Positions 18,390 through 25,802 of a stretch of DNA of 64,000 nucleotides are shown here, piece after piece; the first letter of the stretch is position 1; the number at the start of each line of letters is the position of its first letter. The stretch spans positions 1 to 64,000 of the forward strand of contig NZ_CAUFUE010000017.1 in assembly GCF_959029255.1 (NCBI RefSeq). Direction: 5' to 3'. The position numbers and the translations under genes were made by a program. Source of the stretch: an uncultured Bacteroides sp. (GTDB lineage Bacteria; Bacteroidota; Bacteroidia; Bacteroidales; Bacteroidaceae). The notes under the pieces are model-generated. The model did no database searches and was not told where the DNA came from. It was given only the letters and a program-made list of their open reading frames with translations.

Positions 18390-18427
18390 TGTCCGCTTCC
18401 GTGCGGACAATTGTCCGAAAATGGACA
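18390..18427 (+). promoter_or_regulatory. Palindromic activator-type sites (TGTCC/GGACA)
   Basis: Two palindromes sit side by side: TGTCCGC (18390-18396) with GCGGACA (18403-18409), and TGTCC (18412-18416) with GGACA (18423-18427). Their centres are 20 bases apart. Together they create a perfect palindrome, CGGACAATTGTCCG, at 18404-18417. This looks like an upstream activator site for the candidate sigma-54 promoter about 45 bases downstream. Confidence 0.5.
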
Positions 18428-18472
18428 TAGTACAAACTTAAGTAATTATTGATAATCAACAATTTACAAGTT

Positions 18473-18487
18473 TGGCATACCAATTGA
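18473..18487 (+). promoter_or_regulatory. Candidate sigma-54 (-24/-12) promoter
   Basis: TTGGCAT with its GG at 18474-18475 is followed after ten bases by GA at 18486-18487, matching sigma-54 spacing with one deviation from the GC consensus. No TAnnTTTG box is found at the right place. It precedes the first DUF3836 gene by about 75 bases. The rest of 18241-18562 holds no supported gene. Confidence 0.4.
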
Positions 18488-18562
18488 CTTTATATAGGCG
18501 AAGGCGGTTATGAGAAACAACCTCCTTAAAACAAGAAGTAATAACAATAAAAAATAACGATT

Positions 18563-18988
18563 ATGAAGACAAATGTAATTCTTAAAGCAGTAGTAATGGT
18601 AGTAGTGGTGATGGCTAGTGTAATGAACTTCTCAGCAAGTGCAAGCAACCCTGCCGAGTATGTAAAGAACGAAGAAGTGACAAACGGTCTGGTAACGGCA
18701 AAGACTATATTCAGAAATGAAGATGGTTATCTGTTCCGCCATTTGCGCTACACATACACTTATGACAATGAAAACCGCGTGACAAGCAAGGAAGCATCCA
18801 AGTGGGACAATTCAAAAGAAGCCTGGACTCCCTATTTCAAACTGAACGTTTCATACAACGAGAATGAGGTGGAACTGAACTATGCCCGTTGGAACTCCAA
18901 GAACAGTGCTTACGATGATAACGAACAGAAAACAGTTTACGAACTGAATGATGGAAATGCCGCTTTGATGTTGGCAAGCACAAAATAA
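18563..18988 (+). CDS. DUF3836-family exported protein (copy 1)
   Basis: A 141-residue protein with a Sec signal peptide (residues about 1-27, ending ASASN). Its mature domain matches the DUF3836 pattern: NGLVTAKTIFRNEDG, then LRYTYTYDNENRVTSKE, then a tryptophan-rich segment. The function of the family is unknown. A paralogue follows 180 bases downstream, sharing the NG-R/L-V-x-T-x-TVF opening and the YTYD block, so this is a tandem duplication. It is preceded by a candidate sigma-54 promoter with palindromic upstream sites. Confidence 0.8.
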   Translation: MKTNVILKAVVMVVVVMASVMNFSASASNPAEYVKNEEVTNGLVTAKTIFRNEDGYLFRHLRYTYTYDNENRVTSKEASKWDNSKEAWTPYFKLNVSYNENEVELNYARWNSKNSAYDDNEQKTVYELNDGNAALMLASTK

Positions 18989-19115
18989 GTTGTAAGCGTC
19001 TTCACTAAACTCGCGCAAATAATAGTTACCGAATCACTGGTCACTCTTAGCGTAGATGTCTACCCGTTAACCTAACATTAACGTAGCGATAACCTAAAAG
19101 CTTTTTGCCTCCCCC

Positions 19116-19123
19116 TATCTTTG
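19116..19123 (+). promoter_or_regulatory. Promoter -7 box for the second DUF3836 gene
   Basis: TATCTTTG followed by CAATG is a good -7 match. It gives a leader of about 70 bases, so this copy has its own ordinary promoter, unlike copy 1. Confidence 0.5.
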
Positions 19124-19198
19124 CAATGTCGAAAGGGAACAAAGCCCAGGAAGGCAAAAACCTGAAACAAAATGTATAACTTAAAAAATAGAAACATT

Positions 19199-19651
19199 AT
19201 GAAGACTTTAGTAATTTCAGCAATTATCGCAATGACCTCTTTAGTAAATGTAGTAAGCGCAGCAGCCGGTAACCGTAAAGACAACTTTGCCTACAACACC
19301 GAGACCAGCAACGGTCGTGTGGAAACGCAAACCGTGTTCAAAGTAGAAGACGGGAAATTCCTGCACAATCATTTGAAATACAACTACACTTATGACAAAG
19401 CCGGACGTATCTCCCGGAAGGAAGTATTGAAATGGAATGAAGCCACGCAAAGCTTTGAAAAGCACCATAGCCTGAACTTCTTCTACACGGACGATGTAAG
19501 TGTGGAATACGCTTTATGGAATGAAAAAAAGAACGCTTACTCAAACGTCAAGGAAAAGGCCGTTTACCGGCAAATCAACGAAAGCACTCTGCGCTATTTG
19601 AGCTACGAATGGAATGAGAAAGAGAATAACTGGAAAAAAATGATACTTTGA
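19199..19651 (+). CDS. DUF3836-family exported protein (copy 2)
   Basis: About 150 residues from the ATG at 19199, with a Sec signal peptide (MKTLVISAIIAMTSLVNVVSA). The mature part follows copy 1 closely: NGRVETQTVFKVEDG, then YNYTYDKAGRISRKE and WNEKKNAYSN. An ATG at 19172 is also in frame, but the signal peptide fits the later start. Function unknown. It ends before a strong terminator. Confidence 0.8.
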   Translation: MKTLVISAIIAMTSLVNVVSAAAGNRKDNFAYNTETSNGRVETQTVFKVEDGKFLHNHLKYNYTYDKAGRISRKEVLKWNEATQSFEKHHSLNFFYTDDVSVEYALWNEKKNAYSNVKEKAVYRQINESTLRYLSYEWNEKENNWKKMIL

Positions 19652-19680
19652 CAACCGATTCTCTCTTGAATGCAAAGAAA

Positions 19681-19728
19681 ATGCGGTTACCGGACGGAAT
19701 AATCTGCCGGTAGCCGCATTTAGTTTTT
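19681..19728 (+). terminator. Intrinsic terminator after the DUF3836 pair
   Basis: ATGCGGTTACCGG (19681-19693) pairs with CCGGTAGCCGCAT (19707-19719), 13 bp with one G-U-type mismatch, followed by a T-rich tract. It lies between convergent genes and probably serves both. Confidence 0.75.
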
Positions 19729-19743
19729 ATCATCTATGTTTAC

Positions 19744-20823
19744 TTATTCTTCCTGCTTGGAATATTCCGAGAACTCGCAACCAAACTCTTCCACCATCTT
19801 ATTATCCATCTCATCGGCACGCAAAGCAAGGTTTACCAGATTCCGGCAAATCTCATCTTCGGATTCATCCGTAAGGTCGGACAAATGAATGCGGTAGGCC
19901 ATATAAATCTGACGGCCATCAATGCCCAACTTATAAGGAGAGAAATCTTCGCTCAACATATAATCCAATACGCGCTCCACATCCTTCTTGGGCAACAGGT
20001 TGATAGGAGAAACCGCAAACAGATAGGCATTCTCGTAAACAAAGATACGTATCTCCGAACTCCCCTTATGAAATGTCCAAGAATCGTAACCATCTCTTGC
20101 AAGAACCGGATTTACTCCCATTTCTGTAATAGCACGCTCACAGAATACACTCAACGGTGACTGCTCACGCTCCGCAAAGACACCTTCGGGTAACTTTTCG
20201 CCACAGGAAGGGCAAAATTCTTCTTCCTCCGCTATCAACTCGTCACAACTGTCACACTGCACCTGGAAAGTGGAACGGTCTATATCGCCTACAGACTCCA
20301 GCAACTTGCGAAGTGCTTCCACCCGTACACCAAATCCCATATTATCGGCATTACTGAACTTGCTGACCGTGACACCCACCACCTCATTGTTCTCATTGAA
20401 GATAGGACCTCCCGAATTTCCGGGATTTACCGCCGCATCCGTCTGGATGTAATATTTGCCCTCCATCAATTGTTTGGGAGAAGATACGGAACCTTCCGTC
20501 ACCGTGAAAGGCATGCCGTAGGGATAACCAGCCACACATACTTTTCCACCGATGGCAAGTGAGTCGTCCGCTGCCAAGTTCAGTTCCGGCAAGGCAGAGA
20601 AATCACTTTCCACTGCCAGCAGGGCAATATCCAATGAAGGATTGACCAGCACCACTTTGGCAAGAAAGGGATTCCGGTCATTATCATGAATGGCTACCGT
20701 ATGAAAGCCATCGACCACATGGTAGTTCGTCACAAAGAGGTTATGAGATTTGAGGTAAAAACAGCTTCCGGAACCTCCGGCATGCGTCACCTTATATACG
20801 AGTTTATAAATATCTTGGTTCAT
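19744..20823 (-). CDS. Cytoplasmic trypsin-like serine protease with zinc ribbon
   Basis: A 359-residue protein with an S1/HtrA-type chymotrypsin fold in residues 1-180: His35 in FVTNYHVVDG, Asp65 in NPSLDIALLA and Ser137 in NPGNSGGPIF. A zinc ribbon follows (Cys190, Cys193, Cys204, Cys207). The C-terminal 150 residues form an unassigned domain containing EIRIFVYENAYLFAVSPI. There is no signal peptide or PDZ domain, so unlike DegP-type proteases it is predicted to act in the cytoplasm. It is the last gene of a four-gene operon with LemA, DUF3137 and a 444-residue protein (28 bases from the latter). Confidence 0.85.
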   Translation of the reverse strand: MNQDIYKLVYKVTHAGGSGSCFYLKSHNLFVTNYHVVDGFHTVAIHDNDRNPFLAKVVLVNPSLDIALLAVESDFSALPELNLAADDSLAIGGKVCVAGYPYGMPFTVTEGSVSSPKQLMEGKYYIQTDAAVNPGNSGGPIFNENNEVVGVTVSKFSNADNMGFGVRVEALRKLLESVGDIDRSTFQVQCDSCDELIAEEEEFCPSCGEKLPEGVFAEREQSPLSVFCERAITEMGVNPVLARDGYDSWTFHKGSSEIRIFVYENAYLFAVSPINLLPKKDVERVLDYMLSEDFSPYKLGIDGRQIYMAYRIHLSDLTDESEDEICRNLVNLALRADEMDNKMVEEFGCEFSEYSKQEE

Positions 20824-20851
20824 AATAAATATATTTTTCGTTGTGATTAAG

Positions 20852-22186
20852 TTAGCCCATAAAGTTTCCCATCATCTTCTGCTGCATTTCGGCCACCAAG
20901 CGGGTATATTCTTCCATATTCCCGCTCATCATGGCTGCCGCCATTTTCTGCTGAAGCTCCTGCATGTCGTCACTTCCCATGGTTTCCGCCATCTTCTGCT
21001 GAACCTGCCCCACCGCTTCACTCATGGCTCCGGCCACCTGTTGCATTTGCGAAGCGAAATCCATATCTTCGTCATCATCCAAGTCGCCTTCCATAATTTT
21101 GTCCATCGCATCGTATAGTATTTCAGATGCTTCTTCCAGCGGCTGACTACCTGCCTTACGGAGAGCCTTGGCAATGACTTTATTGATATCGTCCTGCATA
21201 TCGTTATAGTAGTAGGCTTCATAGAAGATATAGAGCAAACGTACCGCACTGCGCTCGTAGTTTTCGGCCTGGATAGCCTCGGTAGCTTCTTTATAGACAT
21301 TCAGAAAATTCTCCTGAACGTTTTTCAAAGAAGAACGGCGCTTGGTAGAAACCAATATATCCACAAAATAGAGGTCTTCCGCCAGTTTTTCCTTGGGAGT
21401 AGCAAGCAGTTTCTCGAGGAAAGCTTTTCCTTTTGCCACAACTTCGGATGTAGGAAGGTCGGCATCCATATCATCAATCACTTTCTCCAAATCGTTGGAC
21501 AACTGGCCTTGCGGACGGGCAAAGTAGGAAATCTGATAGAAAGCAGTATCCAGCACATTCCAGGAATAACCATAACGGCGGTCGGCATTATATTCTTTCA
21601 AAGCCTCCAACGTTTCACGGCCAAGAGTCTGTATTCCCTCATAAATACGGTCGATTTCTTCCTGCGGATAAGGAGTTACCTGCGGTTCATAGCAACGGGT
21701 GGCACCAAACTTGGTGCAAAATTCATCATCGTACTTATCACCAATGTGACAAATATTCTGCAACACAAAATACATTTTATGCGGATGGCTTTGTGAGAGG
21801 ACGCAGCTATATTCCATTTTCAACTTATCACCGTCCTTTACAAAACGAGGCAACAACAACTTGTTCAAGTTCAAGTCCGCCACCTGCCGAAGCATTGCCA
21901 CACGTCCCTTTTCAGGAAGGTTTAGAAAATCGGCATTGATATGGAAGAACCCGTCTGCAATGCAAATATGCACAAGAATGGAACCGTGGGGTATGTGGAA
22001 TTCCGTACCTTCGGCATTTCCGTATTTAGTGCAGAAATCGGCATTCAGATAGTCCAGCAAACTATGGAAAGCTTGCACATATTCACCTTGATTATACAAA
22101 TCCACGCTCTTTTCGTAAGCTTCCATGTGAATGGAACTTTGCGTAGAATCCACTACGGGAGGAATAAAAGTAAGTGTCTGTTTCAT
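20852..22186 (-). CDS. Unknown 444-residue protein of the LemA operon
   Basis: No family recognised with confidence. There is no signal peptide. Residues about 20-160 resemble the YbjN or type III chaperone-like alpha/beta fold (EYVQAFHSLLDYLNADF, then ILVHICIADGFFHINADF). The middle is helical, and the last 90 residues are rich in Met, Gln and Glu with repeated QQKM segments, probably a coiled-coil or oligomerising tail. Its place between DUF3137 and the cytoplasmic protease suggests a chaperone or adaptor role, which is only inferred. Confidence 0.65.
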   Translation of the reverse strand: MKQTLTFIPPVVDSTQSSIHMEAYEKSVDLYNQGEYVQAFHSLLDYLNADFCTKYGNAEGTEFHIPHGSILVHICIADGFFHINADFLNLPEKGRVAMLRQVADLNLNKLLLPRFVKDGDKLKMEYSCVLSQSHPHKMYFVLQNICHIGDKYDDEFCTKFGATRCYEPQVTPYPQEEIDRIYEGIQTLGRETLEALKEYNADRRYGYSWNVLDTAFYQISYFARPQGQLSNDLEKVIDDMDADLPTSEVVAKGKAFLEKLLATPKEKLAEDLYFVDILVSTKRRSSLKNVQENFLNVYKEATEAIQAENYERSAVRLLYIFYEAYYYNDMQDDINKVIAKALRKAGSQPLEEASEILYDAMDKIMEGDLDDDEDMDFASQMQQVAGAMSEAVGQVQQKMAETMGSDDMQELQQKMAAAMMSGNMEEYTRLVAEMQQKMMGNFMG

Positions 22187-22238
22187 ATCATGATACTGTT
22201 TTAAAAGATGTCTTTACCATTTTCTCTTATTATTATAT

Positions 22239-23267
22239 CTATAGATTCAGTTCCTCTGCCACGTGGCAAGAGAGATTGATATCATTGTATATTTGTTCCA
22301 ATAAGTGCTCATTATCCAATGCTTGTTTACGCAGGCACAAGAAACCGTCGGGCATGACGGCCGCATAATAAAAGGTATTTTTGCTGAAAGATAGCATTAT
22401 ATCGTGCCCGAACGTTTCGCGTAAGCGCGTAATGTGCCGCATCATGGCAGGAGTCAGCAACATACGGGCAGCTATTTCGTCATCTGCATACACCACAAAA
22501 TATTTCTCGAAATCAGAATCTTCCAAATGCATAAAACGGGCATTGTAGCGCTTCTTCAATCCCTGGATATTGGCTGCCAGATAGCCAACTTTCTGTTCCA
22601 AATGGTCGGGTAACAAAATGATATTTCCCTTGAATGTCTTCTCCAATTGGCACCAACCAAACATACCACGGAAATTGTGTACACTGCTTTCATGACGGGA
22701 AGCAAACAAAGGACGAAGCACATAACGGTATATCATTACAAAATAACCGGTCACCGAGTTAAGCGCCAACTTATTCATCAAACCATACGAAACCCCTATA
22801 TCCGCCACGTAGAAAGTCTGTTCACCACGAGGGATTTGCAGATAGCCATAAGTAGTGACTCCCATGGCAGGGTCTGAAAAAGAGGAATTGAAGAGCTTAC
22901 TTTTAGATAATATCCGATAATCCAGCTGTGATGTGAAATCAAAACAGACGGACGGAAACAACGTTGATATAACACTACGCATAATGTCATTTTCCTGTTC
23001 CTGAAACTTTATCAGGCTACGCGAGAAGACAACGTTCAAGACGATGAAACCCATGAAGATGGGAAATATGTATTGCGTAACTATTGAATAATTCTCCAAA
23101 CCGATATATCCTGCAAGGTAACCGCCAAACAGGACGAACATGAACCAACAGAATACGAAAAGATAAACCACAATACTCAGTGCACGCACTAACTTGCACC
23201 AATTATCCACCCTTGACAAATCCTTACGCAGTTGTTGCGAAAGACCTTTAAAATCAATCTTATCCAT
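22239..23267 (-). CDS. DUF3137-family membrane protein
   Basis: A 342-residue protein with two membrane helices near the N-terminus (about residues 29-51 and 65-83) and a long soluble domain, the DUF3137 layout. The family usually sits next to lemA, and here lemA is 4 bases upstream, which strengthens the call. Its molecular function is not known. Confidence 0.8.
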   Translation of the reverse strand: MDKIDFKGLSQQLRKDLSRVDNWCKLVRALSIVVYLFVFCWFMFVLFGGYLAGYIGLENYSIVTQYIFPIFMGFIVLNVVFSRSLIKFQEQENDIMRSVISTLFPSVCFDFTSQLDYRILSKSKLFNSSFSDPAMGVTTYGYLQIPRGEQTFYVADIGVSYGLMNKLALNSVTGYFVMIYRYVLRPLFASRHESSVHNFRGMFGWCQLEKTFKGNIILLPDHLEQKVGYLAANIQGLKKRYNARFMHLEDSDFEKYFVVYADDEIAARMLLTPAMMRHITRLRETFGHDIMLSFSKNTFYYAAVMPDGFLCLRKQALDNEHLLEQIYNDINLSCHVAEELNL

Positions 23268-23271
23268 ATCA

Positions 23272-23847
23272 CTATTGTTTGAAAAGTTCGTTTATATCCA
23301 CATTCTGTTTCTCGTGTTCAGGAATGTCAATCAACTCCTCCGTATGGTGGTTCTGCCGACGAGCCACAATGGAGGAAGGAAACATTTCGATGGAATTGTT
23401 ATAGTCCGTAACGGCAGCATTATAAGTACGCCGGATAGCTTGCAACTGCAATTCCATATCTTCAATATTCCTTTGCAGACGGTGAAACTGCTCATCAGCT
23501 TTCAGTTGCGGATATGCTTCCACCGTTAATTGCAACTTGCCCAATAAGGAGGATAATTCGTTTCCGGTCTTTATCTGTTCACCCTCCGATGCCGACAGAG
23601 AAACCTGAGAACGAAGCTCTGTAATGCGGACAAGCGTTTCATTTTCATGTCCCATATAAGACTTTACAGCTGCCACAAGATTCGGTATCATGTCATTGCG
23701 CTGTTTCAGTGCCACACAAATTCCACTACGGCACTGTTTCACACGGTTTCGCTTGGCTATTAAATTATTGGCTGCCCAGATATACCAAAGTATTACCAAC
23801 ACTACAAAAACAATCCCAATGTAAAGAAGTATTCCTTGCTTTTCCAT
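23272..23847 (-). CDS. lemA: LemA-family membrane protein
   Basis: A LemA protein of about 191 residues: one N-terminal membrane helix (ILLYIGIVFVVLVILWYIW) followed by a helical domain with the family pattern NNLIAKRNRVKQC and RNDMIPNLVAAVKSYM. An ATG at 23883 is in frame, but the start at 23847 gives the normal N-terminus. It is the first gene of a four-gene operon with DUF3137, the 444-residue protein and the protease. A minus-strand box reading TACTTTTG lies at 23907-23914. Confidence 0.88.
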   Translation of the reverse strand: MEKQGILLYIGIVFVVLVILWYIWAANNLIAKRNRVKQCRSGICVALKQRNDMIPNLVAAVKSYMGHENETLVRITELRSQVSLSASEGEQIKTGNELSSLLGKLQLTVEAYPQLKADEQFHRLQRNIEDMELQLQAIRRTYNAAVTDYNNSIEMFPSSIVARRQNHHTEELIDIPEHEKQNVDINELFKQ

Positions 23848-23906
23848 AAATACACCACCTAAATAAATTAATAATAGTTGCATCGCGCCCGTATAGGAGA
23901 CAATGA

Positions 23907-23914
23907 CAAAAGTA
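23907..23914 (-). promoter_or_regulatory. Promoter -7 box for the LemA operon
   Basis: TACTTTTG on the minus strand, about 60 bases before the chosen lemA start. The 33-element is not evident. Confidence 0.4.
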
Positions 23915-24384
23915 AAGAGTAAACCATTAATCAGGAAACATATCAGGGGGACAAATAAGAAATGCTATTTATTCCATAAATCCATGTTTGATAATGAATT
24001 ATTCATAAAGTAGACAAGAGATATCAGGGGATAATTATTAAAATGAAGGGGACAAACTCCCCTTCAAACGGATAAAAGCCGGTTCATGGATATTCTGCTA
24101 ACATAAAGATAGCCTTTTAATAATTAATACATTTTTTTTATCCCCCATCTTTGCATTATCAACCTGAAAAGAATAAATCATTTAACACATAAAAATCATG
24201 CATGAAATAATATCTCCGTTGTAGAAAGCAAAAAAGAAACAGAAATCATTATTTACGGAAAAGACATCAATAGATATGCGCTAATAACACATAAAAAAAC
24301 AATCTACCTGCAACCTGATAAAACAGGGGGTATTTATATAACCAAAAACCGACAAATAGAACAATTATATCTTCCCCATACCCG

Positions 24385-24475
24385 CTCCCTACCAACTCCC
24401 TACCCTCTCCCTACCAACTCCCTATATTTCCTCACTCTATAGACAGGGAGAAAACAGGGAGCAGGTAGGGAGCGG
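24385..24475. repeat. 11-bp phased direct and inverted repeats
   Basis: CTCCCTA units begin at 24385, 24396, 24407 and 24418, an exact 11-bp period. Reverse-complement AGGGAG units begin at 24445, 24456 and 24467, also period 11. The outer pair, CCGCTCCCTACC (24382-24393) and GGTAGGGAGCGG (24464-24475), is a perfect 12-bp inverted repeat. It lies in the 870-base gap 23848-24717, which otherwise holds two promoter boxes and an open but startless frame at 24206-24439. Confidence 0.8.
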
Positions 24476-24597
24476 AAGAGCTTTTGACCAAACCGTGAGT
24501 ACTTTGTTTTCTACAAGCTCTATAGGTTCATTCATACTGCGTTCACTACCCTATCATATAGAAAACAGAAAAATGTTATAACGAATTAGCAAAATAA

Positions 24598-24628
24598 TTT
24601 GCAGATTCAATTTTTATATTTATATTTG
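24598..24628 (+). promoter_or_regulatory. Complete promoter for the LacI regulator gene
   Basis: TTTG at 24598-24601 and TATATTTG at 24621-24628 are separated by exactly 19 bases, the Bacteroides consensus. The leader to the ATG at 24718 is about 83 bases and contains a possible operator. Confidence 0.65.
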
Positions 24629-24697
24629 CATCGAACAAACATAATAAGTGCTACTGTTTCAGTAAGTAAGCACAGAACACAATACTATTATATAGCA

Positions 24698-24707
24698 AAA
24701 ACGTTAT
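24698..24707 (+). promoter_or_regulatory. Possible LacI-type operator in the regulator leader
   Basis: AACGTT at 24700-24705 in an A-rich context. It shares its core with the site upstream of fucI (25748-25761) and could mediate autoregulation. Confidence 0.3.
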
Positions 24708-24717
24708 ACCTTAATAT

Positions 24718-25722
24718 ATGTCATCACTAAAGAAAATATCGCTAAAGGATATTGCTGAAGCCGCAGGAGTTTCAACAGCATTGGTTTCATTCGTACTAAA
24801 TGGTAAGAAGAAGGAATATCGTGTAGGTGAAGAAACCGCCCAACGTATTTTAAAGATTGCCAATGAAATGAACTATCAACCTAATCTTGCTGCAAAAAGC
24901 CTGCGTAGCGGTAAGACAAAGACAATCGGGCTGGTAGTTTCCGATATATCAAATCCTTTCTTTTCCCAGTTGGCACGCGTATTGGAAGATGAAGCTACCA
25001 AACGAGGGTATACCGTACTCTTCGGAAGCTCGGATGAAGATACCGACAAGATGAATCGCGTAGTAAGTAATCTTATTAATAAAGGGGTAGACGGCCTGAT
25101 GATTGTTCCCTGCGAAAATTCAGAGAAATCCATCGCATCTCTTATCAATAATAATATTCCTATTGTCTTATTCGACCGTTATTTTCCTGAACTTAATGTC
25201 AGTTATGTAGCTCTTAATAATTTCAATGCCTCCTACACAGCTACCAAGTACCTTTTGGATTCAGGTTATAACTCTCCCTGCATGGTGGCCTACGATATCA
25301 ATCTTATCCACATGAAGGAACGCATTCGCGGATACAAGAAAGCGATGGAAAATGCCGGAAAGAAGAGTATGGCAAATGTAGTTTACCTGAAACAGGATTC
25401 TCCCCGGAAGTCAGCAGACCGGTTGCTTCCCAAAATGGTGGAAACAGGAGCAGATGCTTTCCTGTTTGGAACCAATATGATTTCACTGGCTTGCTTATAT
25501 ACAATCAAAGAAATGGGTCAAAACGTAATTAGCAAAATAGGTCTTGCCGGCTTTGACGGGAATCCTGTATTCGATTTTTTTAGTGCACCCATATCTTATG
25601 TCCAACAACCTATAGATACTTTAGTCCAAAAAGCACTTGAAATACTGATAGATAGCATTGCTAACGGTAATGCAGTGCAGTCAGTACTTGCAGAAGGAGT
25701 ATTTATTGAAATGTCTTCTTAG
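24718..25722 (+). CDS. LacI-family transcriptional regulator of the PUL
   Basis: A 334-residue LacI/GalR repressor. The N-terminal helix-turn-helix reads ISLKDIAEAAGVSTALVSFVLNG, followed by the hinge helix NLAAKSLRSGKT. The periplasmic-binding-protein-like sensor domain follows, with TIGLVVSDISNPFFSQLA, GVDGLMIVPCE, and GLAGFDGNP near the end. Many Bacteroides PULs use SusR, hybrid two-component or ECF systems, while LacI control is typical of loci whose inducer is an imported monosaccharide. It lies 80 bases upstream of fucI on the same strand, with AACGTT-core sites in front of both. Confidence 0.92.
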   Translation: MSSLKKISLKDIAEAAGVSTALVSFVLNGKKKEYRVGEETAQRILKIANEMNYQPNLAAKSLRSGKTKTIGLVVSDISNPFFSQLARVLEDEATKRGYTVLFGSSDEDTDKMNRVVSNLINKGVDGLMIVPCENSEKSIASLINNNIPIVLFDRYFPELNVSYVALNNFNASYTATKYLLDSGYNSPCMVAYDINLIHMKERIRGYKKAMENAGKKSMANVVYLKQDSPRKSADRLLPKMVETGADAFLFGTNMISLACLYTIKEMGQNVISKIGLAGFDGNPVFDFFSAPISYVQQPIDTLVQKALEILIDSIANGNAVQSVLAEGVFIEMSS

Positions 25723-25747
25723 AAGAAACATTTTTTTTATATTATTG

Positions 25748-25761
25748 CTTAAACGTTTTAG
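25748..25761 (+). promoter_or_regulatory. Possible LacI-type operator before fucI
   Basis: CTTAAACGTTTTAG is palindromic at 12 of 14 positions around a central CG, the classic LacI-family operator form. It lies 41 bases before the fucI ATG. No clear TAnnTTTG box was found in this 80-base gap. Confidence 0.45.
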
Positions 25762-25802
25762 TTAATTTTTATAGTATTCATCAATACAAACCCATTTTAT
25801 CC

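Noticed and set aside
18268..18483. 71-codon minus-strand frame
   Set aside because: It covers the palindromic sites and candidate sigma-54 promoter and has no recognisable product.
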